Positions 41,163-50,108 of a stretch of 64,000 bases of DNA are shown here, piece by piece. The stretch spans positions 1-64,000 of the forward strand of contig CAZVBQ010000013.1 of assembly GCA_964625575.1 (NCBI GenBank), written 5' to 3'. Origin of the DNA: UTCHB3 sp964625575 (GTDB lineage: Bacteria; Bacteroidota; Ignavibacteria; Ignavibacteriales; Ignavibacteriaceae). The position numbers were made by a program, and so were the translations under genes. How positions within the stretch are numbered: the stretch's first letter is position 1; every line of letters begins with the position of its first letter. The notes below the pieces were generated by a model. That model had not been told where the DNA came from. It ran no database searches and was given only the letters and a program-made list of their open reading frames with translations.

Positions 41163-43202
41163 CTATTTTTTAGTCTCCGGTGTGTAGTGTTTTTCGAACC
41201 AGTCGTAAACAGTCAGCCACCAGAGTCTTGAGTTCTGTGGTTTTGCAACAAAATGAGTTTCGTCGGGGTAATATAAAAATTTACTTTCAATCCCCAAGCG
41301 CTGAAGTGACGTGAAAAGCTGAAAAGCCTGTTCTTCGGGCACTCTGAAGTCTTTCGCGCCGTGAACAACGAGCATCGGGGTCTTGCAATTGTTGATGTAA
41401 CGGTGTGGTGACCACTTTTCGTAATCTTTTCTCTTTTCCCACGGGGTTCCGCCAAATTCCCATTCAGGGAACCAAAGCTGCTCGGTGGTACCAAACATGC
41501 TCTCCAGGTTGAAAACACCGGCGTGCGAAACAAGCGCTTTGAACCTGTTGGTATGACCGGCAATCCAGTTGATCATATATCCGCCGTAAGAGGCACCGGC
41601 CGCAAAGGTGTTGTTCTTGTCGATGTATTTGAAGCTCTTCACAGCGTAATCATAAACATTCATCAGATCGTCGTAAACCTTGCCACCCCAGTCTTTCGAG
41701 ATCTCGTCGGTAAACTTCTGACCGTAGCCTGTACTTCCCCTTGGATTTGGTGCAACCACAACATATCCACCCGCGGCGAACATCTGGAGGTTCCAGCGGT
41801 AGTGGAAGTCATCGTTCCAGTTGCCTTGCGGTCCGCCGTGAATGAGGAACATCATCGGGTACTTTTTGTTCGGATCAAATCCTGCCGGTTTAAGGAGGAT
41901 CGACTGAACAGGCGTGCCACCGGCACCCTTCACAGTGAAAGTTTCGATATCGTTCATCCAGAGCTGATTGGTGATCTTCTGGTTAACATAGGTGATCCGC
42001 ATCAAACCCGATCCATCCAGGTTGGCAGAGAACACTTCGAAAGGCATGGTTGAAGCCTGCTTCCTGAAGAAGAACTTTGTGCCGTTGGCAGCGAGGTTAA
42101 GATCGGCAATATTGTGTCCCTTTATAAGGGTGGAAAGTTTCTTGGAAGCTACATCAACACCATAAACCTGGTTGTAAACTTCGAAAGAAGCTATAAAATA
42201 AACCGTTTTGCTGTCGGGTGACCAAACCAGATTTTCGGCGGAAAGATCGAAACCGGCAGAAACGTCGGTGAGTGAACCGCTCTGTCTGTCGAAGATCATT
42301 ATCCTTCTTTTGTCGGCTTCGAAACCTTTTCTTGCCATCGAAGTGAAGGCGATATATTTTCCGTCGGGTGAGTAAACGGGTTCACAGTCGTTTCCTTCAC
42401 TCTTCGAAATCTTTACGTGTTTCGCAGTACCACCTTTGAGAACTTCATCCAAGTTGACTGTCCAGATGTCATTGTTGGTGCTTGTAGCAAGGAACTTGTC
42501 TTTGTTCGCTGTGAAAACCGCTTCTTTTCCGTCAGGTGAGAATCCGAAATCATTTTCAGAACCAAGGGCGACAGGTGGCACATCATAATACGCACCAGGG
42601 GTCAGTTCGTAAGCTTTTTTAGAGGAAAGGTCAAGCAGGAAAAGGAGGCTTCTCTTGTCGCCTCTCCATCTGTTGAAGTCGCGGTAGTAAAGTTCGGTGA
42701 AAACTGAAGCTTTAACCTTGCTTTCCTCGGCTTTGAAGTCCCGGGTCGAGTTACATTCATTATCGAGTCCGCATTGGGGGTAAACGGAAGAAGTGAAGAG
42801 AACAAACTTTCCGTCATTTGAAAATTTGAAGGCGTTAACGCCTGATACATAAGCGGTTAACTGCTCCTCGCCCGTGCCATCAGGATTGCAGAGGTAGAGT
42901 TGATCGTTAAAAATATAAGCAAGCTTGTTAAGCGCGGGCACGAAAGCGGGCGCGCTTTCATCCTTTTCGCTGGTTTTAATTCCTTTCGGAGCCGAGCCAT
43001 CAGACTTGACCACGAAAATGCTGCTGTTACCTTTGTTCAGTTCCATACTGTACACGGAGGAGGCGTAAAAAACCGTGTTCCCGTCAGGGGTAACGGTAAT
43101 TTTGTTTATCCTTTCCATTGCCCAAAGATCATCAATGGTCATCAGTCGTTTTTGGGGCATAACGGCAATACTCATCATAAATATGAACAGAAAAACTCTC
43201 AA
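41163..43202 (-). CDS. S9 family peptidase (prolyl oligopeptidase/acylaminoacyl-peptidase type), exported
   Basis: The 679-residue protein has an N-terminal signal peptide (about 1-16), a beta-propeller (WD/PD40-type, FSPDGKEAVF, YSPDGKYIAF) and a C-terminal alpha/beta hydrolase. The catalytic serine is in GASYGGYM (near 537-544), with GAKDFRVP and DETHF as Asp and His segments. It probably cleaves oligopeptides in the periplasm, possibly removing dipeptides or acyl-amino acids. It is the first gene of a pair with the YkvA-type protein. Confidence 0.92.
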   Translation of the reverse strand: MRVFLFIFMMSIAVMPQKRLMTIDDLWAMERINKITVTPDGNTVFYASSVYSMELNKGNSSIFVVKSDGSAPKGIKTSEKDESAPAFVPALNKLAYIFNDQLYLCNPDGTGEEQLTAYVSGVNAFKFSNDGKFVLFTSSVYPQCGLDNECNSTRDFKAEESKVKASVFTELYYRDFNRWRGDKRSLLFLLDLSSKKAYELTPGAYYDVPPVALGSENDFGFSPDGKEAVFTANKDKFLATSTNNDIWTVNLDEVLKGGTAKHVKISKSEGNDCEPVYSPDGKYIAFTSMARKGFEADKRRIMIFDRQSGSLTDVSAGFDLSAENLVWSPDSKTVYFIASFEVYNQVYGVDVASKKLSTLIKGHNIADLNLAANGTKFFFRKQASTMPFEVFSANLDGSGLMRITYVNQKITNQLWMNDIETFTVKGAGGTPVQSILLKPAGFDPNKKYPMMFLIHGGPQGNWNDDFHYRWNLQMFAAGGYVVVAPNPRGSTGYGQKFTDEISKDWGGKVYDDLMNVYDYAVKSFKYIDKNNTFAAGASYGGYMINWIAGHTNRFKALVSHAGVFNLESMFGTTEQLWFPEWEFGGTPWEKRKDYEKWSPHRYINNCKTPMLVVHGAKDFRVPEEQAFQLFTSLQRLGIESKFLYYPDETHFVAKPQNSRLWWLTVYDWFEKHYTPETKK

Positions 43203-43291
43203 GGCGCTACCTCTCTTGTTTCGGAAAAAGCGGTTATTAATGAATGAAAATTTACAAAAAAAAGGCGTAATCTTTCCGTGTGATTTTTAAG

Positions 43292-43372
43292 CGCCACTTT
43301 CAAACAAAAAGAGGTGGCAGCCGGAGTTCTTCACTCCCGGGGTTACAGAAAAAGCCAAAACCACTGTTAACT
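43292..43372. promoter_or_regulatory. Candidate structured leader with three consecutive hairpins
   Basis: GCCAC/GTGGC (43293-43297 with 43314-43318), CCGGAGT/ACTCCCGG (43321-43327 with 43333-43340) and GTTACAG/CTGTTAAC (43342-43348 with 43364-43371) give three stems in a row. They lie in the 331-bp divergent gap between the S9 peptidase gene and the acidic-protein gene. No known riboswitch family was recognised. The rest of the gap is AT-rich and holds no other visible feature. Confidence 0.35.
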
Positions 43373-43533
43373 GAATATTAGTATCTATTATCCATTATTG
43401 GTGCCACAATTCCTTTTTTTTACCGGGGACAATAAAAAGTTAGAAAAATTTCATTGTTTTTTTACGTTTCATTTTTTTTAATTTGTTACATTGATTTTTA
43501 AAAATGAGAACCGGAATAAGAAGGAGTATCCCC

Positions 43534-43911
43534 ATGCCAATTATTGATGATTCAGAAATACTGCTCGCGGAAATTTCTGATACTGAAACGCCAGGGTGGC
43601 ATCTGGCTGAAGCAATGTACGCGTCACCTAAAAAGAAAAATCTCGACGACGAGATGGGTGATGATGATTTTGACGATGAAGACTTTGAAGATGAAGACCT
43701 CGAAGATGAGGATTTTGACGAAGACGATGAAGAAGACTTCGGTGACGACTTCGATGAAGAAGATATTGAGGAGTTCCTTGAAGACTATGAAGAGGATGAC
43801 CTCTACGATGATGAGGATTTTGATCCGGACGCGGACGACGAAGATTTTGCCGATGACGATTTCGACGATGATTTCGATGAGGATCCGGGCGCGGATGACG
43901 ATGAATTTTAG
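43534..43911 (+). CDS. Small highly acidic protein
   Basis: The 125-residue protein starts at ATG 43534, with AAGGAG at 43521; an upstream ATG at 43504 is less supported. The first 35 residues (MPIIDDSEILLAEISDTETP) look like a folded or peptide-like head with an aromatic WHLAEAMY segment. The rest is dominated by D/E with F, in the style DDFDDEDFEDED, and is almost certainly disordered. No family was recognised. Alternatives are a nucleic-acid mimic, an ion-binding protein, or a chaperone-like acidic tail. A terminator follows, so it is a single-gene unit. Confidence 0.75.
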   Translation: MPIIDDSEILLAEISDTETPGWHLAEAMYASPKKKNLDDEMGDDDFDDEDFEDEDLEDEDFDEDDEEDFGDDFDEEDIEEFLEDYEEDDLYDDEDFDPDADDEDFADDDFDDDFDEDPGADDDEF

Positions 43912-43931
43912 TCATCGTCCCACTTTTTAAT

Positions 43932-43970
43932 AAAAAAAGAGGCTGTCTCAACCGGGCAGCCTCTTTTTTT
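43932..43970. terminator. Bidirectional rho-independent terminator
   Basis: AAAAAAAGAGGCTG (43932-43945) pairs with CAGCCTCTTTTTTT (43957-43970). Both strands end in a U-tract. It lies between the acidic-protein gene and the convergent hldD gene. Confidence 0.9.
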
Positions 43971-44075
43971 AAGTAGCAGAGTAACGAAGTCACAGAGTAG
44001 CGTTCAGCCTTCATCCCTCAGCCTTGAAACTTCACCCTTCACCCCTCACCCTTCACACTTCCGCTCACACTTCAC
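43971..44075. repeat. AGTAGCAGAGTAACG and TTCACCC tracts at the hldD end
   Basis: The first block resembles 20223-20252. The second is a series of TTCACCC/CTCACCC/TTCACAC units that continue through the hldD stop codon into its last three codons (GEV). No gene occurs here besides hldD. Confidence 0.78.
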
Positions 44076-45042
44076 CCAGAAATTTCCCCGGCAGAAGATA
44101 ATTCTTAACATAGTCAGTCACACCTTCTTCAAGCGAGTGAAGGGGTTGGTTGTACCCGGTGGCCCTGATCTTTGTGAGGTCGGCCTGGGTGAAATACTGG
44201 TATTTCGGCGCGAGATAATCAGGCATGTCGATGTATTCGATATCCGGTTTAAGATCCATCGCCGCGAAGATCGCGTTAACCAGGTCGTTCCAGGTGCGGG
44301 CTTTACCTTGGCCCAGATTGAAAAGTCCGTTGTGCTCGGGGTTTCTCACAAGATGGAGCGTCATGTTCACGGCATCTTTAACATATACGAAATCCCGCAT
44401 CTGTTCACCATCCTTGTAATCAGGATGCAATGATTTGAACAGCGTCACCTTTCCGGTATCCTTTATCTGCCCGTAGGCCTTGTGAACGACACTTCGCATG
44501 TCACCTTTGTGACCTTCATTAGGACCGTAAACATTAAAATATTTAACACCCGCTATCTTTTTCAGATTTCCGGTAAGATATGCCCACTGATCGAACCTGT
44601 TTTTCGAATATCCGTACATGTTCAGCGGTTTTATTTTCAGGCAGTTCTCATCAGCATCTTCAAAACCCATTTCACCGTCACCGTAAGTGGCGGCCGATGA
44701 GGCATACACAAAGCGCGCGTCTTTCATAAGTGAATATTCGGCAAGCACTTTGGTGTAACGGTAGTTGTTCTCCATCAGGTGACCGGCATCCCGCTCGGTG
44801 GTTGAAGAATTGGCGCCCATGTGTATCACCGCTTCAAGGTTACCGAAGTGCTGCCTGTCTTCAATTTTCTCAAGAAATTCTTTTTTATCGATAAAATCAG
44901 TATATTTAAGATTTACAAGGTTTTTCCATTTCTCATCGGTGCCGAGGGAATCAACTATCAGAATATCGGTAATGCCTTCACGATTCAACTGCCACACGAT
45001 CGCGCTTCCGATAAAACCGGCAGCGCCTGTAACTATATACAT
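44065..45042 (-). CDS. hldD: ADP-L-glycero-D-manno-heptose 6-epimerase
   Basis: HldD makes the ADP-heptose used for the inner core of LPS. The 325-residue short-chain dehydrogenase-like protein has VTGAAGFIG (4-12) for nucleotide binding and the YGYSK catalytic Tyr143/Lys147 pair. The C-terminal segment IDMPDYLAPKYQYFTQADL is typical of HldD. The final residues LGEV and the stop come from the adjacent TTCACCC tract. It is convergent with the acidic-protein gene and divergent from metH. Confidence 0.94.
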   Translation of the reverse strand: MYIVTGAAGFIGSAIVWQLNREGITDILIVDSLGTDEKWKNLVNLKYTDFIDKKEFLEKIEDRQHFGNLEAVIHMGANSSTTERDAGHLMENNYRYTKVLAEYSLMKDARFVYASSAATYGDGEMGFEDADENCLKIKPLNMYGYSKNRFDQWAYLTGNLKKIAGVKYFNVYGPNEGHKGDMRSVVHKAYGQIKDTGKVTLFKSLHPDYKDGEQMRDFVYVKDAVNMTLHLVRNPEHNGLFNLGQGKARTWNDLVNAIFAAMDLKPDIEYIDMPDYLAPKYQYFTQADLTKIRATGYNQPLHSLEEGVTDYVKNYLLPGKFLGEV

Positions 45043-45158
45043 CAGATTCCTGTTAACTTTGTTATTTGTTTGGGGAAAAATTAAATTTGTAATCCTATTT
45101 TAACCAAATGGCAAAAAAAAATCAAATATTTTACTAACGACCACGAAATTAGCGAACG

Positions 45159-48100
45159 ATGAACGATACTAAAGCGACCTTGGAAAAACTTTTACGGGAC
45201 CGGATACTTGTACTTGACGGCGCGATGGGAACTATGATCCAGCGTCATAATCTTACCGAAGAGGACTTCAGAAGTGACAGGTTCAAAGACCACCCCTCTG
45301 ATCTGAAAGGGAACAACGACCTCCTCTCGATCACCCGGCCCGATGTGATAAAAGGTATCCACCGTCAGTATCTTGAGGCGGGCGCTGACATTGTAGAAAC
45401 CAACACGTTTTCAAGCACCAGCCTTGCGCAGGCTGACTACCACCTCGAAAGTCTGGTATATGAACTGAACTACGAGTCAGCGAGGATCGCAAAGGAAGTG
45501 ACGGCAGAGTTCAACACTCCGGGCAACAATCGCCCTCGCTTTGTTGCCGGAGCGCTCGGACCCACAAACAAATCGCTTTCCCTTTCCCCCGATGTGAATG
45601 ATCCCGGCTTCAGAGCCGTGACCTTCACTGAGGTTGCCGACGCGTACGCTGAACAGCTTCGTGGTCTGATCGATGGCGGCTCCGACATAATTCTTATTGA
45701 GACAATTTTCGACACACTTAACGCCAAAGCCGCGATCTACGCCGTAAACGAAGTGTTCCGTGAGAAAAATGTATCTCTCCCGGTGATGATATCAGGAACC
45801 ATCGTTGATCTTAGCGGAAGGAACCTCTCCGGCCAAACGGCGGAAGCATTCCTGATCTCGGTCAGTCATACTCCTAATCTCGTGAGTGTTGGACTTAATT
45901 GCGCTCTCGGTGCCTCTCAAATGAGACCTTTCCTTAAAGATATCGCCGATAAATGCCCCGTTTTCGTGAGCGTTTACCCCAACGCGGGGCTCCCGAATGA
46001 GTTCGGAGGTTACGATGAAACCCCGAAAATGATGGCGGATGTACTTGAGGAATATGCCGGCGAGAACATGGTTAATATCGTGGGCGGATGCTGCGGCACA
46101 ACCCCGGATCATATTAAAATGATAGCTGACATCGTAGGAAAGCTCACACCAAGGGTTCCGCCGACACCTCCCCGCTACTTAAGATTAAGCGGGCTTGAGC
46201 CGCTCGTTGTGAGACCCGAAACCAATTTCGTAAATATAGGCGAGAGAACAAATGTTGCCGGTTCCAAGAAGTTTGCAAGACTTATAATGTCAGGCAACTA
46301 CGAGGAGGCCCTTTCAATCGCGAGAAATCAGGTTGAAGGGGGCGCTCAGGTACTCGATGTGAACATGGATGAAGGTATGCTTGACTCCGTGGCAGCGATG
46401 ACAAAATTCCTCAACCTGCTGGGTGCCGAGCCCGATATCGCCAAACTTCCGATCATGATCGACTCATCAAAGTGGGAGGTGCTTGAAGCCGGCTTGAAGT
46501 GCCTTCAGGGAAAATCGATTGTAAACTCGATCAGCATGAAAGAGGGCGAGGAAGTATTTAAAGATCACGCCCGCAAGGTTCTTCAGTATGGCGCGGCGGT
46601 TGTTGTTATGGCTTTCGATGAAACCGGACAGGCTGATACCCTGGAAAGGAGAATCGAGATATGCAGTCGCGCTTACAAAATTCTTACTGAAGAAGTTGGA
46701 TTCCCCCCGGAGGATATCATTTTCGATCCGAACATCCTCACGGTTGCCACCGGTATGGAAGAACACAATAACTACAGCGTCGACTATATTGAGGCAACAA
46801 ACTGGATAAAGGAGAACCTACCGTACGCCAAGGTAAGCGGCGGCGTATCGAACGTCTCCTTCTCTTTCCGTGGTAACGATGTGGTGCGCGAGGCAATGCA
46901 CTCCGCCTTCCTTTACCATGCGATCAAGGCAGGCATGGATATGGGTATCGTGAACGCGGGTCAGCTCGCAGTTTATGAGGATATCGACAAGGAATTACTC
47001 ATCCTCGTTGAGGATGTGCTGCTGAACAGACGCCCCGACGCCACCGAGAGGCTTATAACTTTTGCTGAAAATGTAAAAAGCAAAGACAAGGCAGAAGTAA
47101 AAACCGAAAGCTGGCGCGAAACTTCAGTGGAAGAACGACTGAAATACTCCCTTCTTAAGGGGATTGTTGACTACATTGAAGAAGACACTGAAGAAGCCAG
47201 GTTAAAATACCCCGCTCCTATTAACGTGATCGAGGGCCCGCTGATGGACGGCATGAACCTCGTTGGTGATCTCTTCGGTGCCGGTAAAATGTTCTTGCCG
47301 CAAGTGGTGAAATCCGCCAGGGTGATGAAGAAATCGGTTGCCGTGCTTATTCCTTACATCGAAGAAGAAAAACTGAAATCCGCTGATGCCGCTCAGAGCG
47401 CGGGGAAAATACTTCTCGCCACTGTAAAAGGTGACGTGCACGATATCGGTAAAAATATTGTCGGCGTGGTTCTCGGTTGCAACAATTTTGATGTTATCGA
47501 TCTTGGCGTGATGGTTCCAACTGAAAAAATTCTTGATACCGCCATCAAAGAAAACGTTGATGTGATCGGTTTAAGCGGACTTATCACCCCGTCACTCGAC
47601 GAAATGGTAAGCGTTGCCAAAGAGATGGAACGGAGAAAGATGAACATCCCCCTTCTTATCGGCGGAGCCACCACTTCAAGGGTGCACACTGCTGTTAAGA
47701 TCGCGCCCAATTATTCCGCTCCTGTGGTTCACGTGCTTGACGCTTCAAGAAGTGTTCCCGTCGCCGCGAAATTAGTGAGCAATGAGGCAAGAGGTGAATT
47801 TGCCGCTTCGATACGCGAAGAGTACAATAAACTTCGTGAAGATCACCGTAAAAAGCAGGATATGAAAGAATTTATATCAATTGCCGACGCGAGGAAGAAC
47901 AGATTCAACCCCGGCTGGGATGATTACACCCCTCCGGTGCCTCACAAAACAGGCGTTTTCGAGTTTATTGATGTACCGCTTGAGAAACTCCGTGAGTATA
48001 TCGACTGGACTCCATTCTTCCAGGCTTGGGAGATGAAAGGTAAATATCCCGACATTTTCGAGACAGCCAAGTACGGCACCGAAGCAAAGAAACTTTTTGT

Positions 48101-48860
48101 CGATGCTAATCAACTCCTCGATAAAATCGTGAACGAGAAACTCCTTAAAGCCAATGGTATCGCGGGTATCTTCCCGGCCAACACCGTAAATCATGATGAC
48201 GTGGAGGTTTACACTGGCGAAGACAGGCATGGCGTTTTGTCAGGGTTCCACTTCCTGAGACAACAGGCAATTAAGGCAAGTGGACTTCCAAATCTCTGCC
48301 TCGCCGATTTTATCGCGCCAAAGGAGACGGGTAAGAAGGATTATATCGGTTTCTTCGCGGTAACCGCCGGAATCGGTGTGGATGAACTCGTTAAACAGTT
48401 CGAAGCCGATCACGATGATTACTCGGCTATCATGGTTAAAGCACTCGCCGACCGTTTTGCTGAAGCATTCGCCGAGTATTTACACGAAGTGGTGAGAAAA
48501 GATCTTTGGGGTTACGCGTCTGAAGAGAAACTGACCAATGATGAGTTGATCGGTGAGAAATACTCCGGAATCAGACCGGCACCCGGTTACCCCGGTTGCC
48601 CTGATCACTCGGAGAAGATCACCCTTTTTGAACTGCTCGGTGTTTCTGAAAAAACAGGTATCCGCCTCACTGAGAATCTGGCGATGTACCCCACTGCGGC
48701 AGTTTGTGGCATCTATTTCTCACATCCCGACTCGAAATATTTCACGACCGGTAAACTGAACAAAGATCAGATACTTGACTATCACAGAAGAAAAGGGATG
48801 AGTCTCGACGAGATCGAGAGGTGGCTCCGGCCGGTTCTTAACTACGACGAAGGCGATTAG
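45159..48860 (+). CDS. metH: Cobalamin-dependent methionine synthase MetH
   Basis: MetH methylates homocysteine using methyltetrahydrofolate and cobalamin. The 1233 residues hold the homocysteine domain with zinc ligands GGCCGTT (near 309-315), the pterin domain (near 350-620), the cobalamin-binding domain with GDVHDIGKN (near 757), and the C-terminal activation domain (RPAPGYPGCPDH). Length is standard. There is no visible cobalamin riboswitch in the 116-bp upstream gap. A hairpin lies between it and the convergent response-regulator gene. QueG in the window also needs cobalamin. Confidence 0.98.
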   Translation: MNDTKATLEKLLRDRILVLDGAMGTMIQRHNLTEEDFRSDRFKDHPSDLKGNNDLLSITRPDVIKGIHRQYLEAGADIVETNTFSSTSLAQADYHLESLVYELNYESARIAKEVTAEFNTPGNNRPRFVAGALGPTNKSLSLSPDVNDPGFRAVTFTEVADAYAEQLRGLIDGGSDIILIETIFDTLNAKAAIYAVNEVFREKNVSLPVMISGTIVDLSGRNLSGQTAEAFLISVSHTPNLVSVGLNCALGASQMRPFLKDIADKCPVFVSVYPNAGLPNEFGGYDETPKMMADVLEEYAGENMVNIVGGCCGTTPDHIKMIADIVGKLTPRVPPTPPRYLRLSGLEPLVVRPETNFVNIGERTNVAGSKKFARLIMSGNYEEALSIARNQVEGGAQVLDVNMDEGMLDSVAAMTKFLNLLGAEPDIAKLPIMIDSSKWEVLEAGLKCLQGKSIVNSISMKEGEEVFKDHARKVLQYGAAVVVMAFDETGQADTLERRIEICSRAYKILTEEVGFPPEDIIFDPNILTVATGMEEHNNYSVDYIEATNWIKENLPYAKVSGGVSNVSFSFRGNDVVREAMHSAFLYHAIKAGMDMGIVNAGQLAVYEDIDKELLILVEDVLLNRRPDATERLITFAENVKSKDKAEVKTESWRETSVEERLKYSLLKGIVDYIEEDTEEARLKYPAPINVIEGPLMDGMNLVGDLFGAGKMFLPQVVKSARVMKKSVAVLIPYIEEEKLKSADAAQSAGKILLATVKGDVHDIGKNIVGVVLGCNNFDVIDLGVMVPTEKILDTAIKENVDVIGLSGLITPSLDEMVSVAKEMERRKMNIPLLIGGATTSRVHTAVKIAPNYSAPVVHVLDASRSVPVAAKLVSNEARGEFAASIREEYNKLREDHRKKQDMKEFISIADARKNRFNPGWDDYTPPVPHKTGVFEFIDVPLEKLREYIDWTPFFQAWEMKGKYPDIFETAKYGTEAKKLFVDANQLLDKIVNEKLLKANGIAGIFPANTVNHDDVEVYTGEDRHGVLSGFHFLRQQAIKASGLPNLCLADFIAPKETGKKDYIGFFAVTAGIGVDELVKQFEADHDDYSAIMVKALADRFAEAFAEYLHEVVRKDLWGYASEEKLTNDELIGEKYSGIRPAPGYPGCPDHSEKITLFELLGVSEKTGIRLTENLAMYPTAAVCGIYFSHPDSKYFTTGKLNKDQILDYHRRKGMSLDEIERWLRPVLNYDEGD

Positions 48861-48874
48861 TTAGTCTGTTTTTC

Positions 48875-48908
48875 GACGGTAAATTGGTCCCCGGATCAGT
48901 TTACCGTC
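48875..48908. terminator. Hairpin between convergent metH and response-regulator genes
   Basis: GACGGTAAA (48875-48883) pairs perfectly with TTTACCGTC (48900-48908) and spans the stop codon at 48896-48898. There is no U-tract on either strand, so terminator function is uncertain. Confidence 0.38.
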
Positions 48909-50086
48909 ATTACTATCAGCGAAATATCATCCGCCTCGGGGTCGTTTTCATAATAATCTTTCATCTTCACCCTGATCGCGAAGTGAAGAGCCTCTTTATC
49001 CAGCATCTTGTTCGCTTCAAGCCATAACACGATCTTCTCGGTTACCTTCCCATCGCCCGTATCGAAGCACTCACAGAATCCGTCTGAATAGATGAACACC
49101 CTGTCACCCGGGTTTAACACGACGATGGCCTTTTCGTACTCAGAGTGATTGAACATTCCTATTGGAATGCTGCTAAGATCGATAACTTCGGCTATTCCCG
49201 TTTCCCTTAGGATGATCACGGGAGGGTGACCACCAAGGCTTAACTCCATCTCGCGGGTGTGCCTGTTGTATTTTCCGTAGACCATGGTGAAGTATTGCAC
49301 CACTTCGAAACTCATCTCGAAAGAGCTGTTCAATTTCGAAAGGACATGATCGGGAGATGTGTTCATGTATCTTTCATCCTCTTGCGACCACGTTTTGAGA
49401 ACGCCTCTCGAGTCACCCTGACTCGCGTCGAGGAATTTGCTCAGTGTGAATGAGAGCATTGCTGAGGAAACGCCGTGCCCGGAGACATCAAGCAGATAAA
49501 AACCGACGTTATCGTCATCGAGTCTGAAGTAGTTGAATATGTCACCCGCCACAAAAAGGGAAGGAACGAAGATCGAGTCGAATGAAAGATCGAATATCTC
49601 AAGTTTCTCTTTCGGAAGGAGGCTTTTCTGGAGTTCGGCTGCCGCCTTCAGGTCTTTTTCCAACCGCTCGTTGTATTTCTGCAATTTATGATTTTTCTCG
49701 GCGAGGTCTTCCTGTAGCCGGATTATCCTTTCACCCGCCCTGATCCGGACGTTGAGCTCTTGATTATTGAACGGCTTTGTGATGAAATCATCGGCTCCCG
49801 CTTCCATCCCCTCTATCAGCTCGTTCTTTTCATTCTTCGCGGTAAGGAGGATGATATAGATATACCTGCCGAGCTCTTCACTTCTGATCTTCTTGCAGAG
49901 CTCGATACCCGTCATGACAGGCATTTCCCAGTCACTTATTATAAGTGATATTCCGGGATTCGCCTTGAGCGCCTCCCAGGCTTCATCGCCGTCTTCCGTT
50001 GTGGTTACATTATGACCAAGTTTCCTGATGATCGATTTTAGTATCAGTCTCGTTTCGAGCAGGTCGTCAGCTATCAGTATATCCAT
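48896..50086 (-). CDS. Response regulator with PP2C (RsbU/SpoIIE-like) phosphatase output
   Basis: The 396 residues begin with a receiver domain (phospho-acceptor Asp52 in IISDWEMP), continue through a helical linker (140-175), and end in a PP2C/SpoIIE phosphatase (LLDVSGHGVSSAMLSF, GDRVFIYSDGFCE, DDISLIVM). This architecture usually dephosphorylates anti-sigma antagonist proteins in partner-switching. No antagonist or anti-sigma kinase gene is in the window. It follows the hybrid kinase by 22 bp and is its likely phosphorelay target. Confidence 0.92.
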   Translation of the reverse strand: MDILIADDLLETRLILKSIIRKLGHNVTTTEDGDEAWEALKANPGISLIISDWEMPVMTGIELCKKIRSEELGRYIYIILLTAKNEKNELIEGMEAGADDFITKPFNNQELNVRIRAGERIIRLQEDLAEKNHKLQKYNERLEKDLKAAAELQKSLLPKEKLEIFDLSFDSIFVPSLFVAGDIFNYFRLDDDNVGFYLLDVSGHGVSSAMLSFTLSKFLDASQGDSRGVLKTWSQEDERYMNTSPDHVLSKLNSSFEMSFEVVQYFTMVYGKYNRHTREMELSLGGHPPVIILRETGIAEVIDLSSIPIGMFNHSEYEKAIVVLNPGDRVFIYSDGFCECFDTGDGKVTEKIVLWLEANKMLDKEALHFAIRVKMKDYYENDPEADDISLIVMTVN

Positions 50087-50108
50087 TTTATTTCCGGAGT
50101 ATCAATAA

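Noticed and set aside
43544..44014. Overlapping frames on both strands of the acidic-protein gene
   Set aside because: The Lys/Met-rich and Arg/His-rich frames are side effects of the GA-rich coding sequence of the acidic protein.
45043..45158. Cobalamin riboswitch before metH
   Set aside because: No cobalamin box or matching stem set was seen in the short AT-rich gap.
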